The notes under the pieces: model-generated
The model's database searches: none
Told to the model about the DNA's origin: nothing
What the model saw: only the letters and a program-made list of their open reading frames with translations
Translations under genes and position numbers: made by a program
Part shown: positions 26,180-35,204 of the stretch, piece after piece
Numbering within the stretch: position 1 is the first letter of the stretch
Layout of the letters: each line of letters opens with the position of its first letter
Source: Methylobacterium sp. Leaf123
GTDB lineage: Bacteria; Pseudomonadota; Alphaproteobacteria; Rhizobiales; Beijerinckiaceae
DNA: 64,000 bases
Assembly: GCF_001423405.1 (NCBI RefSeq)
Contig: NZ_LMNS01000040.1
Span: forward strand, 111,610 to 175,609
Direction: 5' to 3'

Positions 26180-26860
26180 TCAAAGCGCAGTGCTGCGCGT
26201 GTCCATGCCCAGCGATCTTGCCAGAAGGGCACGGGCCCGGCTCACGCGGCTCTTCACAGTGCCGACTTGGCAGCCGATGAGCTCGGCGGCGTCCTCGTAG
26301 GTCAGGCCCTGGGCGCCCACGAGAAGCAGCGCCTCGCGCATGGCCGCTGGCAGCTTAGCAAGGTGCTGCTTGACCTGCTGCAACTCGCTGTTGGCTTCCT
26401 GGGCAGCGGATGCCACCATTTGGCCGGCCATAGTCCCGTCGGCGTCCTCGACCTCGCGCTTCCGCTTGCGGATGTCAGTGTAGAAATGGTTGCGCAGGAT
26501 GGTGCAGAGCCATGCCTGCAAGTTGCTGCCGGGCTCGAACCTGTCCTGGTTCTTCCACGCCTTGAGCAAGGTCTCCTGCACCAGGTCGTCGGCAACAGCA
26601 TGGTTCATGGCGAGAGACAGCGCGAAGGCACGCAGGCTCGGAAGAGACGCGAGGAGCCCGTCTCGGAAGTCTGCAGCCTCCCTGTCGTACGAAGCGCCGT
26701 CGAGCCGCGCGATCAGGTCCAGCAGTGTCGATGGCTGCACCTCGGCCAACATGGAGGCGTAGTAGCTGCGCAACTCGGAGCCTAGGTGTTGGCGCGCGCC
26801 CTCGGGAATTCGGCCCTCACGCGAGCGGGACGGAGCTGTCCGGGAAGTTCCTTCGGCCAT
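26180..26860 (-). CDS. ecfG: EcfG-type sigma factor with N-terminal NepR-like segment
   Basis: 226 residues in one frame. From about residue 62 it is an ECF15/EcfG sigma factor: region 2 SLAMNHAVADDLVQETLLKA with KNQDRFEPGSNLQAWL, and region 4 LPAAMREALLLVGAQGLTYE with VGTVKSRVSRAR. Residues about 24-54 (QHLGSELRSYYASMLAEVQ, then TLLDLIARLD) match the core of NepR, the small anti-sigma factor that normally binds EcfG as a separate protein. AAGGGA precedes ATG 26860. If the resemblance holds, sigma and anti-sigma are fused, and release by phosphorylated PhyR would happen within one polypeptide. No phyR gene is in the window. Confidence 0.85.
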   Translation of the reverse strand: MAEGTSRTAPSRSREGRIPEGARQHLGSELRSYYASMLAEVQPSTLLDLIARLDGASYDREAADFRDGLLASLPSLRAFALSLAMNHAVADDLVQETLLKAWKNQDRFEPGSNLQAWLCTILRNHFYTDIRKRKREVEDADGTMAGQMVASAAQEANSELQQVKQHLAKLPAAMREALLLVGAQGLTYEDAAELIGCQVGTVKSRVSRARALLARSLGMDTRSTAL

Positions 26861-27283
26861 GCCTGTCCCTTTCGCCTCCCCTCATATGCCGCTTGGTCCG
26901 GGACGGATCGGCACCTGGCGAGGGAGCTTCTGGCAGGCTCATGCTGAATGCGAGCTAACGAAGTCTTCATCAGATTGTCGAAAGAGCTGGGCAGTACACG
27001 GCCGAGTTCCTTTTCGCGGGCTGCGGCTAGCCGCGACAGGCCGTGTCGAAGCCTTCAAGCTTCAAGCATTTCGCTTGACAATGCTTCGCTAGAAGCTGGT
27101 TTCGAACCCCAGGACAAGGTTCTGCTAACCCTTGAGCATAATGCCCGCTGTGCCTTGCGGAAAGACGCGACGGCTTCATTGTTCGGCAACGTGCCGGGGC
27201 CTTGCTGGCACAGTTCGTCATCGGGCCGCCATCAGAGCAGCCGGACGGGCAATGGGGGTCGAACAGGCCTGGGACAAAGCTCG
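26861..27283. other. divergent intergenic region
   Basis: About 420 bases between the sigma gene and the receiver/HD-GYP gene. A frame continues upstream of the HD-GYP start but its sequence lacks domain character. The region should contain promoters for both genes; I saw no certain EcfG-type (GGAAC-N16/17-GTT) element. Confidence 0.4.
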
Positions 27284-28345
27284 ATGCTCGCTCTCGTCCT
27301 CGACGATGCCGAGATGAACAACCTGGTGATGGTCGCCTCGTTGCGGCCGCTCGCCGGCTGCACGCCGCAGGCCTTCACCGTGCCGGCCGAGGCGCTCGCC
27401 TTCGCAGAGGCGCGGGCGTCCGAAATCGGGGTCGTCATCACCGATTACGAGATGCCGGGCATGAACGGCGTCGCGTTCATCCGGGCGGTGCGGCGCATTC
27501 CCGGCCTCACCAACGTTCCCACGGTCATGGTGACGAGCCACGACCAGCGGAGCCTGCGCCGCGAGGCACTGGAGGCGGGGGCGACCGACTTCCTCACCAA
27601 GCCCGCCGACGCGGTCGAGATCCGTGCCCGCGTCACGAACCTGCTCGCCCTCTCCGCGGCCCACCGGGCGCAGCGCGACCATGCCGCGCAGCTCGCCCGC
27701 GAGGTCGCGGCGGCGGTGGCCCTGGTCGAAGAGCGCGAGCGCGAGATCGTCTCGACGCTCATGCGCGCCGCCGAGCACCGCGACTCCGACACCGGCGATC
27801 ACATCGCCCGCGTCTCCGCCTATGTCGGGCTCATCGCCGAGGCGATGCGGATGCCCGCATCCGACGCCCGGCAGCTCTGTCTGGCCGCGACCATGCACGA
27901 CGTCGGCAAGATCGCCGTGCCGGACGCGATCCTGCTCAAGCCGGGCGCTCTCACCCCCGAGGAGCGCCGGGAGATGGAGCAGCACGCCGACCGGGGACGG
28001 CGCATCCTGGGCGGCAGCGACTCGCCCGTCATGCGCCTCGCCGCCGAGATCGCGGGAAGCCATCACGAGCGCTGGGACGGGACCGGTTACCCCTATCGCC
28101 TGAAGGGCGAGGCCATCCCCCTGTCCGGCCGCATCGTCGCGGTGGCCGACGTCTTCGACGCGCTGACGACCCAGCGTCCCTACAAGCCGGCTTGGTCACC
28201 GGAGCATGCACGGGCCTTTCTGCAGGAGAACGCCGGCTCCCATTTCGACCCGGCGGTGGTCACAGCATCCTTGAGCCGGTGGGCCCAGGTTGAGGCGAAC
28301 CTGCGTCTGCGAACAGCGCTGCATTCGGTGCCGGTCGCCGCCTAA
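27284..28345 (+). CDS. receiver/HD-GYP cyclic-di-GMP phosphodiesterase (RpfG-like)
   Basis: 353 residues. N-terminal receiver (acceptor Asp in VVITDYEMPGMNG, Lys in FLTKPADAVE), a coiled linker (~125-160), then the HD-GYP domain: HD pair in MHDVGKIAVPDAILLKPG, HHERWDGTGYPYRLKGE, and VADVFDALT. The RpfG-type layout hydrolyses cyclic-di-GMP when the receiver is phosphorylated, linking a kinase to motility or biofilm control. ATG 27284 is selected because residues before it show no domain. A short GGCACC repeat follows the gene. Confidence 0.9.
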   Translation: MLALVLDDAEMNNLVMVASLRPLAGCTPQAFTVPAEALAFAEARASEIGVVITDYEMPGMNGVAFIRAVRRIPGLTNVPTVMVTSHDQRSLRREALEAGATDFLTKPADAVEIRARVTNLLALSAAHRAQRDHAAQLAREVAAAVALVEEREREIVSTLMRAAEHRDSDTGDHIARVSAYVGLIAEAMRMPASDARQLCLAATMHDVGKIAVPDAILLKPGALTPEERREMEQHADRGRRILGGSDSPVMRLAAEIAGSHHERWDGTGYPYRLKGEAIPLSGRIVAVADVFDALTTQRPYKPAWSPEHARAFLQENAGSHFDPAVVTASLSRWAQVEANLRLRTALHSVPVAA

Positions 28346-28498
28346 ACGCCGGCACCGGCACCGGCACCGGCATCAGCGACAACACATGCGTCGATTCAGG
28401 TGGAGCACGTCACGGTCCGGACGCGCGTCGGTCTACTCCCGGAACTGTCTCGCTTGGCGCTGCGTTACGGGCTCATTCCTGATCCTGGAGACGAGTTA

Positions 28499-28630
28499 AT
28501 GCAGCCGCAGGTCGACGTTTCGAGCCGGTCCGAAGTCACGGTGCCTTCCCTGCTGATCGCCTTTCTCGGCTTTGCCGCGTCGACCGTCGGCGTCGTCGGA
28601 ATCATGACCCTGCTTGGGACCCTCGCCTGA
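28499..28630 (+). CDS. small single-pass membrane protein
   Basis: 43 residues from ATG 28499, preceded by GGAGACGAGTTA. The N-terminus is polar and the C-terminal half is one hydrophobic helix (LLIAFLGFAASTVGVVGIMT). An in-frame GTG at 28400 would extend it. Not a known family. Confidence 0.42.
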   Translation: MQPQVDVSSRSEVTVPSLLIAFLGFAASTVGVVGIMTLLGTLA

Positions 28631-28978
28631 GGAACCGATGTTCCTCATCCGTAGGTAGTCTCCGATCGAACCTGCAGCATGTGCCAAAGGCATTTGGCAA
28701 ACCCTGCGGGCCTCTTTCCTAGCGGACGCTTATGTCGATCTGCGAAACTGGCCGCTAACGACAGTTCAGAATGGGAGTGAAGCGGCGGGCATGTGCCTCC
28801 CAGACTTCGCTGCGCCGAAAGCAAATCATGCACCGGATAACGGCGGTTCCGACATGCCTAACTTGGGTTATGCGCTAACGCTTGATTCATAAATGACCGA
28901 GCAGCAGAGAGTCGTAGGCACCCTGTTAACTTGGTGATGCTAGCCCGAAGCTGAATAGAAGGCACTCGGCGGGTCACC
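28631..28978. other. intergenic stretch, nothing recognised
   Basis: About 350 bases before the TadG-like gene. No gene, hairpin or promoter motif could be supported. Confidence 0.4.
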
Positions 28979-30397
28979 TTGGTTCACGGTTTCGGACGTT
29001 TGTGGAGCAGACTGGCGCCGACCTACCGCGTGGCCAGCACCTTCCATCAGGATCGCGACGGCACAGTCACCGTCATCGTTGCGCTCGCCGCAACGACCCT
29101 GATGGGACTCGTGGGTGGGGCGATCGACTATGCCCGGCTGGTCTCGGCCCAGAGCCACATTCAGCAGGCCACCGACGCCGGTGTGATGGCCGGTGGCAAC
29201 GCCCTCAAGCTCGTCGTCTCCAACACCGCCTCGGTCATCGGCTTGACCACCCAGACCATCCAGGACGAGATCAAGGACAGCGCCAAAAACCCCGTCACAA
29301 TCCAGGTTGACGTCGCCAGCGACAAAACCAGCGTGACGGCCGTTGTCGAACAAACCGTCCACCTCTCCTTCGGGCCGTTCGTCGGCATGTCGGAGTCCAA
29401 GGTTTCGGCCAAAGCGAAGGCCAGCGTCGTCGGCAAGATGCGGCTATGCATGCTCGCGCTCGACCCCGCTGCGGCCGGTGCGTTCAACCTCGAAAAGAGT
29501 GCGCAGGTCACGGCCTACGATTGTGCGCTCTACTCCAACTCTAGCAACTCGGGTGGGATGGTCGGGCGCAACAACTCGATGGCGCGGGCGCAGACCATCT
29601 GCTCGGCCGGTGGCTTCAAGGACGACCGGGCCAATTTCACGCCCAATCCGCAGACCAACTGCCCCGTCATCGCCGATCCGCTGGCCGATCGTCCCGCGCC
29701 GCCTGTCGGCAGTTGCCTGAACTTGCCTAACCTTATGCAGACCCTCGATGCCATGACCGGCAAAAGCAAGGGGAAGAACCCGGTCCCGACGAACTACACG
29801 CTCAGCCCCGGCACCTACTGCGGCGGCCTTAAGATCACCAAGGACTCCGTGGTGACCCTGCGGCCGGGCATCTACGTGATGAAGGACGGTCCGCTGATCG
29901 TGGACAAAAAGGCCACGCTGACCGGCACCGGCGTGGCGTTCTACTTCACCGGCGACAACGCGGGGCTCCTGTTCGACAAGAGGACCACCATCAGCCTGTC
30001 GGCGCCGACCACTGGTGTCATGGCCGGGCTGCTGATGAGTGAGGAGCGGACGGTGATGGCTCCGACCGACCCGGCCGACCTAGTCGATACTCTGCTCGGT
30101 GACGTGATTACGCCAACCCCTCCGCCCTTGGCTGCGACCAAGCCGATGCGCATCTACCGCATCATCAGCGACAATGCCCGCAACGTGCTTGGCACCATCT
30201 ATTTGCCGAGCGGGCGCTTGGTGATCGACGCCAGCCGCCCAGTGGCTGATATGTCGGCCTACACCGTCGTTGTGGCCCAGCAGATCAATCTCTACGAGGG
30301 GCCGAACCTCGTTCTCAACGCCAACTACGGCAACTCCAGCGTGCCGGTGCCGAAGGGGGTTGGCCCTGTCTCGGGACGGCTCCTGCTTAGCCAGTGA
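28979..30397 (+). CDS. TadG/TadE-like pilus-associated protein
   Basis: 472 residues. The N-terminal hydrophobic helix with the preceding RDGTVTVIVALAA and following GGAIDYARLVSAQSHIQQAT is the prepilin-like start found in TadE/TadG pseudopilins of the Flp/Tad system. The long C-terminal part is secreted and beta-rich, with four cysteines. It begins with an unusual TTG at 28979; no ATG or GTG precedes the conserved helix, so the true start may be this codon. No other tad genes are nearby, so it may work with a cluster elsewhere or as an orphan envelope protein. Confidence 0.8.
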   Translation: MVHGFGRLWSRLAPTYRVASTFHQDRDGTVTVIVALAATTLMGLVGGAIDYARLVSAQSHIQQATDAGVMAGGNALKLVVSNTASVIGLTTQTIQDEIKDSAKNPVTIQVDVASDKTSVTAVVEQTVHLSFGPFVGMSESKVSAKAKASVVGKMRLCMLALDPAAAGAFNLEKSAQVTAYDCALYSNSSNSGGMVGRNNSMARAQTICSAGGFKDDRANFTPNPQTNCPVIADPLADRPAPPVGSCLNLPNLMQTLDAMTGKSKGKNPVPTNYTLSPGTYCGGLKITKDSVVTLRPGIYVMKDGPLIVDKKATLTGTGVAFYFTGDNAGLLFDKRTTISLSAPTTGVMAGLLMSEERTVMAPTDPADLVDTLLGDVITPTPPPLAATKPMRIYRIISDNARNVLGTIYLPSGRLVIDASRPVADMSAYTVVVAQQINLYEGPNLVLNANYGNSSVPVPKGVGPVSGRLLLSQ

Positions 30398-30909
30398 CAT
30401 GGACCGTAGCGCGCCACCATACTGGTTGTGCTCTCTCAGGCTTCTTCGGATTGTGGGAGGCAGGGCGAAATGCCGTATCGTCTGCTTCGAGCTGCAATCC
30501 AGACGTTGACCTCGCAATCAACGAATGACCGCTATCCACCCCATCCGGACCTTCAGCGACAGCGCCACGAATGTCCGCTCGGGGTCAACAGCGTGGATTG
30601 CAAGCCTGCGTTCCGAATGTCCGAGAGCAATCGAGAGCGGCGGTTCGGCGCCTGCCGATTCGATGTCGGCTTCTGGCGCATCAATGCGAAAGCGCAAATA
30701 CTCCGCGGCTGTGCACGAGTCATTTTCCCCGCTAGCGCACATGTTCTAGTTATGTTCTAAGCCTTGTCGTCGCCTATGAAGCAGGCGATCTCCCGAACCC
30801 GACGCCTGCCGAGTGCTCCCAATCCGTCGAGCCAGCCGCGTCGCCGCGCCCAATCCAGCACTTACGCTGACGGCCAGCACCCCTGTGGCTCGGCCGTGGG
30901 AGATCTCGC
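30398..30909. other. intergenic stretch before accessory DNA
   Basis: About 510 bases. Open frames are short and lack ribosome sites. It marks the transition from core signalling genes to accessory genes. No att-like repeat was found by eye. Confidence 0.4.
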
Positions 30910-33069
30910 ATGCTCGCTCCATCCTCGTTGCTTCCATCCACGGATCCGCGTGCCCATGACGGCACATCCTCCGATCAACTCGCACGCGCCTTCCTGCAAC
31001 AACTCGCCCAGGATGAACGCAAGCGCCTCAAGGCCGACCAACGTTCCAACCCGTTCGGCTTCGGGGATGACCCTCTCCTCGACGAGAACGACGCCATCGA
31101 GCAGATCGTCATCCAGGATGAAGAGAACCGACCGGAGGCCACGCATGTCCCGGTTCCAGCGGATCTCGCCGCCGTGGCCGTAATGCTCGCTCGTGCGATC
31201 GAGGCAGAGCCCGGTCTTGTTCGCCGGCTGCGCCGCGAGGCGCCCGTCGTCACGCTCGCCACGCACGTGACCGATCTTGTCGAACCTGTCCGCATCGTCG
31301 CGGAGAAGTGCCTGTTCCGGCCGGACACGTTGGTCGTAGAGCTCTCAAGCGGGAGAGCCCGTGAGCTGACCCGCAGAAATGCCGCCCTGTTCGTTTGCGA
31401 CGGGGTCGGTCGCGATGCTCGGCCCGAGAAGGGCAACGATGTGATCGGCACCGCACTGCATGTGCGGGTTCCGATCGTTGGAATTGCCCCGGATCCGAAG
31501 CGTCAATTGCCGCGCGACCTGATGCGCTCTGCCGAACATCGGATCACTCTGCCGAGCCTGGATCAGTCTGGACTCGCACTCGTTGTTGAAGCCGTGGTCG
31601 GCAGCCGGCCATCGCGGGGGATCGATCAGGATCTGCTGCGCATGATCGACATCGTCGATCTGCCTGTCGCTCTCCGGAGGGCGACGTCCTCCGATTCATG
31701 CATCGAAGCGCTGGAGCGCATCGTTGCAGCCAAGGCCGACTATCTCGGCGAAGGAACTGCACTGGAGGAGCTCGACGGCTACGGCGAGGCCAAGACCTGG
31801 GGGCTCGCCGCCGCAGCCGACCTGCAAGCCTACCGGAGCGGCCGGTTGAGTTGGGCCGAATTCGACCATCGCGGTCTGCTGCTCTCGGGACCGCCTGGCG
31901 TCGGCAAGACGAGCTTTGCCCGTGCATTGGCCAAGTCCGCACGCGTCCCGTTGGTCGGGACCTCGGTCGCAGAGTGGAACAGCGCCGACTACCTGTCGGG
32001 GACGCTCCAGGCGATCCGCAAGGTCTTCGCGCAGGCAAAGGCGCAAGCACCCTGTATCCTGTTTATCGACGAGATCGACGGCATCTCCGACCGTGGGCAG
32101 ATTCGGGGCGAATATGTGCAGTACTGGACCCAGATCGTGAACCTATTCCTCGAGCTGCTCGCCGGGGTGGACGAGCGGCCTGGCGTTGTGGTGGTGGCCG
32201 CCACGAATTACCCAGAAAAGATCGATCCCGCCGTGAAGCGAGCGGGACGTCTGGACCGAGAGATCGCAATCGCGAAACCGGATACGGCGGCTCTAGCCCA
32301 GATCTTCCGCCACCATCTCGGGCGCGAGATCTTGCCGAGCGCGTCGATGCTGCCGCTGGCCCTGGCGGCTCGCGGCATGACGGGGGCGGATGTCGAGGCC
32401 TTCATTCGGCGTGCCAAGGGGACCGCGCGCCGTAAAGCCAGAGCCGTGACTGTGGAGGATGTACTGGCCGAGGTTCGACAGGGGCGCCGTCCACTCCCGG
32501 CCACCATCAGGCACCGCGTCGCCGTCCATGAGGCAGGGCACGCGGTCGTCAGCCACGCCGTTGGCTTCGGTATGCTCATGGACCTCTCCCTGCACGACAA
32601 TGGCGGGCAGGCCTGCCTGCAACTGGCTATGGAGGGAGCTGCGACCCTGCACGAGCTGGAGGCGGCCATGGCGTCGCTTCTAGCCGGCCGGATCGCAGAG
32701 GAGATCGAACTCGGTGCAGGGTCGATCGGCGCAGGCTTCGGCGCTAACTCGGACCTCGCGATGGCGACGGCTATCGCACGCGACATCGAGTTGACATTCG
32801 GCCTCGGGCAACTCGGGAACGTGCATCTGGAGGCTGCGGCTGACACAGTCCTGATCGCGGGCGTTCTCCCGGCTGTCGTCGAGCGCCTACGGCACGCGAG
32901 CGAGCGAGCGCGAAGAATCCTAACTGAGCGCAGACCGGCACTACAGGCGCTCACAGGAATGCTCGAGGAAAGCGGCTACCTTTCTCGGGACGAGATCGAC
33001 CTCGCGCTAAAGCCGGAGACAGACTGCGAATCCGATGTGTGTTCCACGACTGCCGCAGAGGTGTTGTGA
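30910..33069 (+). CDS. soluble FtsH-like AAA+ ATPase/M41 zinc metalloprotease, copy 1
   Basis: 719 residues with no transmembrane helix, unlike classical FtsH. A ~300-residue N-terminal domain of unknown type is followed by AAA+ (Walker A GPPGVGKT near residue 327, Walker B ILFIDEID, AATNYPEKIDPAVKRAGRLD second region of homology) and an M41 peptidase (HEAGH near residue 540, downstream metal ligand in GANSDLAMATAIA). It should unfold and degrade cytoplasmic proteins. A homologue with the same N-terminal domain is at 51163-53166. The stop overlaps the small partner gene (TGATG). Role unknown; the location in mobile DNA is compatible with defence or plasmid-type functions. Confidence 0.85.
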   Translation: MLAPSSLLPSTDPRAHDGTSSDQLARAFLQQLAQDERKRLKADQRSNPFGFGDDPLLDENDAIEQIVIQDEENRPEATHVPVPADLAAVAVMLARAIEAEPGLVRRLRREAPVVTLATHVTDLVEPVRIVAEKCLFRPDTLVVELSSGRARELTRRNAALFVCDGVGRDARPEKGNDVIGTALHVRVPIVGIAPDPKRQLPRDLMRSAEHRITLPSLDQSGLALVVEAVVGSRPSRGIDQDLLRMIDIVDLPVALRRATSSDSCIEALERIVAAKADYLGEGTALEELDGYGEAKTWGLAAAADLQAYRSGRLSWAEFDHRGLLLSGPPGVGKTSFARALAKSARVPLVGTSVAEWNSADYLSGTLQAIRKVFAQAKAQAPCILFIDEIDGISDRGQIRGEYVQYWTQIVNLFLELLAGVDERPGVVVVAATNYPEKIDPAVKRAGRLDREIAIAKPDTAALAQIFRHHLGREILPSASMLPLALAARGMTGADVEAFIRRAKGTARRKARAVTVEDVLAEVRQGRRPLPATIRHRVAVHEAGHAVVSHAVGFGMLMDLSLHDNGGQACLQLAMEGAATLHELEAAMASLLAGRIAEEIELGAGSIGAGFGANSDLAMATAIARDIELTFGLGQLGNVHLEAAADTVLIAGVLPAVVERLRHASERARRILTERRPALQALTGMLEESGYLSRDEIDLALKPETDCESDVCSTTAAEVL

Positions 33070-33263
33070 TGTTCGCGCTGATGCCTGACGCCCCGGACTT
33101 GGGCGATCTGCAGCCGCTTTCCGACGCGATCGACACGCTCTGCAAGATCCTCAAAAGCGATCGCGAGACCGTCATCGCTGGCTTAGCCGAGATCGTGCGG
33201 AAACGCGCGGAGTTCGAGGACCTCAGGATGATGTCGGTAGATCGTCGAAGCACTCGACGATAG
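33069..33263 (+). CDS. small partner of the FtsH-like protease
   Basis: 64 residues, helical (LSDAIDTLCKILKSDRETVI), coupled to the protease gene by a one-base overlap. Translation coupling suggests a stoichiometric adaptor or substrate. The second protease copy also has a small gene in the same position, although the two small proteins show no clear sequence similarity. Confidence 0.65.
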   Translation: MFALMPDAPDLGDLQPLSDAIDTLCKILKSDRETVIAGLAEIVRKRAEFEDLRMMSVDRRSTRR

Positions 33264-33444
33264 GCCTGTCATCCGAGCAACTGGACGACCAAGCAAATCT
33301 TCACTGCGAAGCTAAGCTGTCACCTTGGCGAAGGGAATGGCTAGAAAAGCTGGTTCGGTTCCGCCCTTATCCAGGGGCGGAGCCTCACCGGGAGGGCATC
33401 CAGCTGGCACCATCTCCCGGCAAAGGGAGGACAAGTCAGGCGCA

Positions 33445-33717
33445 CTACTTCTTGCCGCGAGGAAGGACGACGAGAGAGACCTTCACCTTGGGCGGAGGCT
33501 TCTTCTCAATCGCCTCCGTCGAGAGCTTCCGTGTTCTCACCTTTTGAACAACATCAATGGTATTGGCCGAGGAGGCGCGCGGTGACACGCCTGAGGCGGT
33601 CCTGCCTGGACGCTTCCCCTTGATTTCAATGGTGACCGTCCGCTGCCTCACGCTACGTGGGAGTTCAGGAGACTCTTCCTGCAATGGCTCGTCATCGGGC
33701 CTGTTCTTAAATCCCAT
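33445..33717 (-). CDS. small basic hypothetical protein
   Basis: 90 residues, Lys/Arg/Pro-rich with a KVKVSLVVLPRGKK end; no membrane segment or recognised domain. ATG 33717. The composition suggests nucleic-acid or chaperone-like binding, but no family is recognised. The ~180 bases before it and ~200 after it hold nothing else. Confidence 0.4.
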   Translation of the reverse strand: MGFKNRPDDEPLQEESPELPRSVRQRTVTIEIKGKRPGRTASGVSPRASSANTIDVVQKVRTRKLSTEAIEKKPPPKVKVSLVVLPRGKK

Positions 33718-33913
33718 GTGCGCGGATCCATCCGACCGTGCTTGCCGACACTCGCTTCGCTCCTATCGGACGGCGCTGTACAAGGCGTTACCGTTCCTTC
33801 GAGCGGCGAGGTTTCAGCCGGTTCTGAAGGTACGACTTTGAAGTGGGCTCCGACGACAGGAACACCGATTGGAGCTGACATAGGAGCGCAATCCCTGATG
33901 ACGGGCCGCCAGC

Positions 33914-34234
33914 ATGACGCCTGACGAATTCAAAACGGCGCTACGCAGACTTGGCCGGACACAGATCGGCTTCGCGCTGGAGATCGGCGTCTCTCGTCGC
34001 ACCGTCCATCTCTGGGCCGAGCGAGGCCCCCCAGCCTATGCGGTCTATCTGCTGACACTGATCGAACGGTATGGCGTGAAAGCAGCGCAGAACGATCAGG
34101 CAACACCGATCCCGACAGACCCTGCTCGCGTCCTGAGTGGTATGTATACGCAAGCTATCTCGACCAGTGACGGGCCTAGCTTCGTTGGCGCAGTCGAGCA
34201 TTGGCTACAGAGGCACAAGAAGGGCAAGATTTAG
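33914..34234 (+). CDS. small helix-turn-helix protein
   Basis: 106 residues. Residues 4-40 form an HTH: FKTALRRLGRTQIGFALEIG followed by SRRTVHLWAERGPPAYAVYL, the pattern of single-HTH XRE-like DNA-binding proteins found in prophages and mobile elements. The rest is a helical tail ending in basic residues. Possibly a regulator of the adjacent mobile element. Confidence 0.75.
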   Translation: MTPDEFKTALRRLGRTQIGFALEIGVSRRTVHLWAERGPPAYAVYLLTLIERYGVKAAQNDQATPIPTDPARVLSGMYTQAISTSDGPSFVGAVEHWLQRHKKGKI

Positions 34235-34420
34235 CCCACCGAACAGTTTGCCACGACAGCAAAAAACCTCCAAGCCTGCATAATGACTTACATATATTTT
34301 CATTCATGAACCAAGCCATTGATTACGCGCGCTAATGATTCAGATCACTATCAGAATTGAGTTGCGCGATGCCCGTTATCCACCGTATCTAGCCGGCGAA
34401 GACATGCGAGAGCGCTTGCA

Positions 34421-34443
34421 AAAGGGGCATTTATAGCCCCTTT
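34421..34443. terminator. hairpin with AAAGGGGC stem
   Basis: AAAGGGGC (34421-34428) pairs with GCCCCTTT (34436-34443) over a 7-nt loop. It ends near an A/T-rich segment 190 bases after the HTH gene and fits a rho-independent terminator or a border structure. Confidence 0.5.
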
Positions 34444-34598
34444 ATGGCCGCAAGCCGGCAAGCAGGAGCTCGGCCATTCCCCTTGGTCCGCGAACGGGAT
34501 CTAGCAGGAAACAATAAATGACACGGCTGATATCTGCATAGATGGGCAGTTACGCTGCGCTTCCCGTCCATGCGAAACCGATCTAGGACGGTCAGGCA

Positions 34599-35204
34599 AT
34601 GCTACAATTATCATCGCGACATCTATTATCAAATATCGGTCGCGAACCAGAAGCACGATATCCAGGATTTCGAGGCGGCGTGTGCCGCTCCCCGATTCGC
34701 TATCGGCATCGATGGCATCGCGATCTCCTCATTCAGGTGGCCCTCGATCCCGAAATCGATGCGATGGAGCCCGCCAAGTTGGACGTTCCCGGCTCGCTCG
34801 CGTTCGTCGTTCGACGGGCGTCCAGCCGGATGCTCGTCGTCGGCGTCCACGACGGCTCGCCCCGACCGGAGATCGTCGCCCGGGAGCCGGCCGTTCTCGT
34901 CTGCAGGGCGACTGTCTTGATGGAGCCCTTCCTGAGCGACGCCCGCGCGGTCTGGGCGACGCGACATTGTCCAATCGCCGCCAGCGACCGCGTCAGGATT
35001 CTGGCCCACCTCGACCGAGTCTCGGAGGCGGAGTTGTGCGATCTGGCAGCCCTCGTCAGGGAGCCCGCCGACGGTGTCGAAACCGTCCTCGGCATGGCCT
35101 GCGCCGGCGAGCTCTCAGTCTCGCTTTCGGACGGCATCTGCCCGCATACAAAGGTGCGGAGACGGCGTGCGCGACCCGTAGTTGACGTGGACGCCCATCC
35201 TTGA
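34599..35204 (+). CDS. TnsA C-terminal-domain-like protein (probably partial)
   Basis: 201 residues in one frame. The middle RDLLIQVALDPEIDAMEPAK and the later SDARAVWATRHC, with an AELCDLAALVREPADG helix region, have the character of the C-terminal domain in TnsA-like proteins of heteromeric transposases, which contacts TnsC. No convincing PD-(D/E)xK catalytic half precedes it, so it may be a decayed or standalone accessory gene. The N-terminal ~40 residues are doubtful and the real start may be near 34700. It lies upstream of the complete tnsA. Confidence 0.45.
   Translation: MLQLSSRHLLSNIGREPEARYPGFRGGVCRSPIRYRHRWHRDLLIQVALDPEIDAMEPAKLDVPGSLAFVVRRASSRMLVVGVHDGSPRPEIVAREPAVLVCRATVLMEPFLSDARAVWATRHCPIAASDRVRILAHLDRVSEAELCDLAALVREPADGVETVLGMACAGELSVSLSDGICPHTKVRRRRARPVVDVDAHP

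Noticed and set aside
27202..28293. Arg-rich 363-codon frame overlapping the HD-GYP gene
   Set aside because: Low-complexity Arg/Gly/Pro product, no domain, and the clear HD-GYP protein lies in the other frame.
25940..28380. Short GATGCC and GGCACC tandem repeats after the phytochrome and HD-GYP genes
   Set aside because: Only three or so units each; trivial low-complexity sequence without a supported role.
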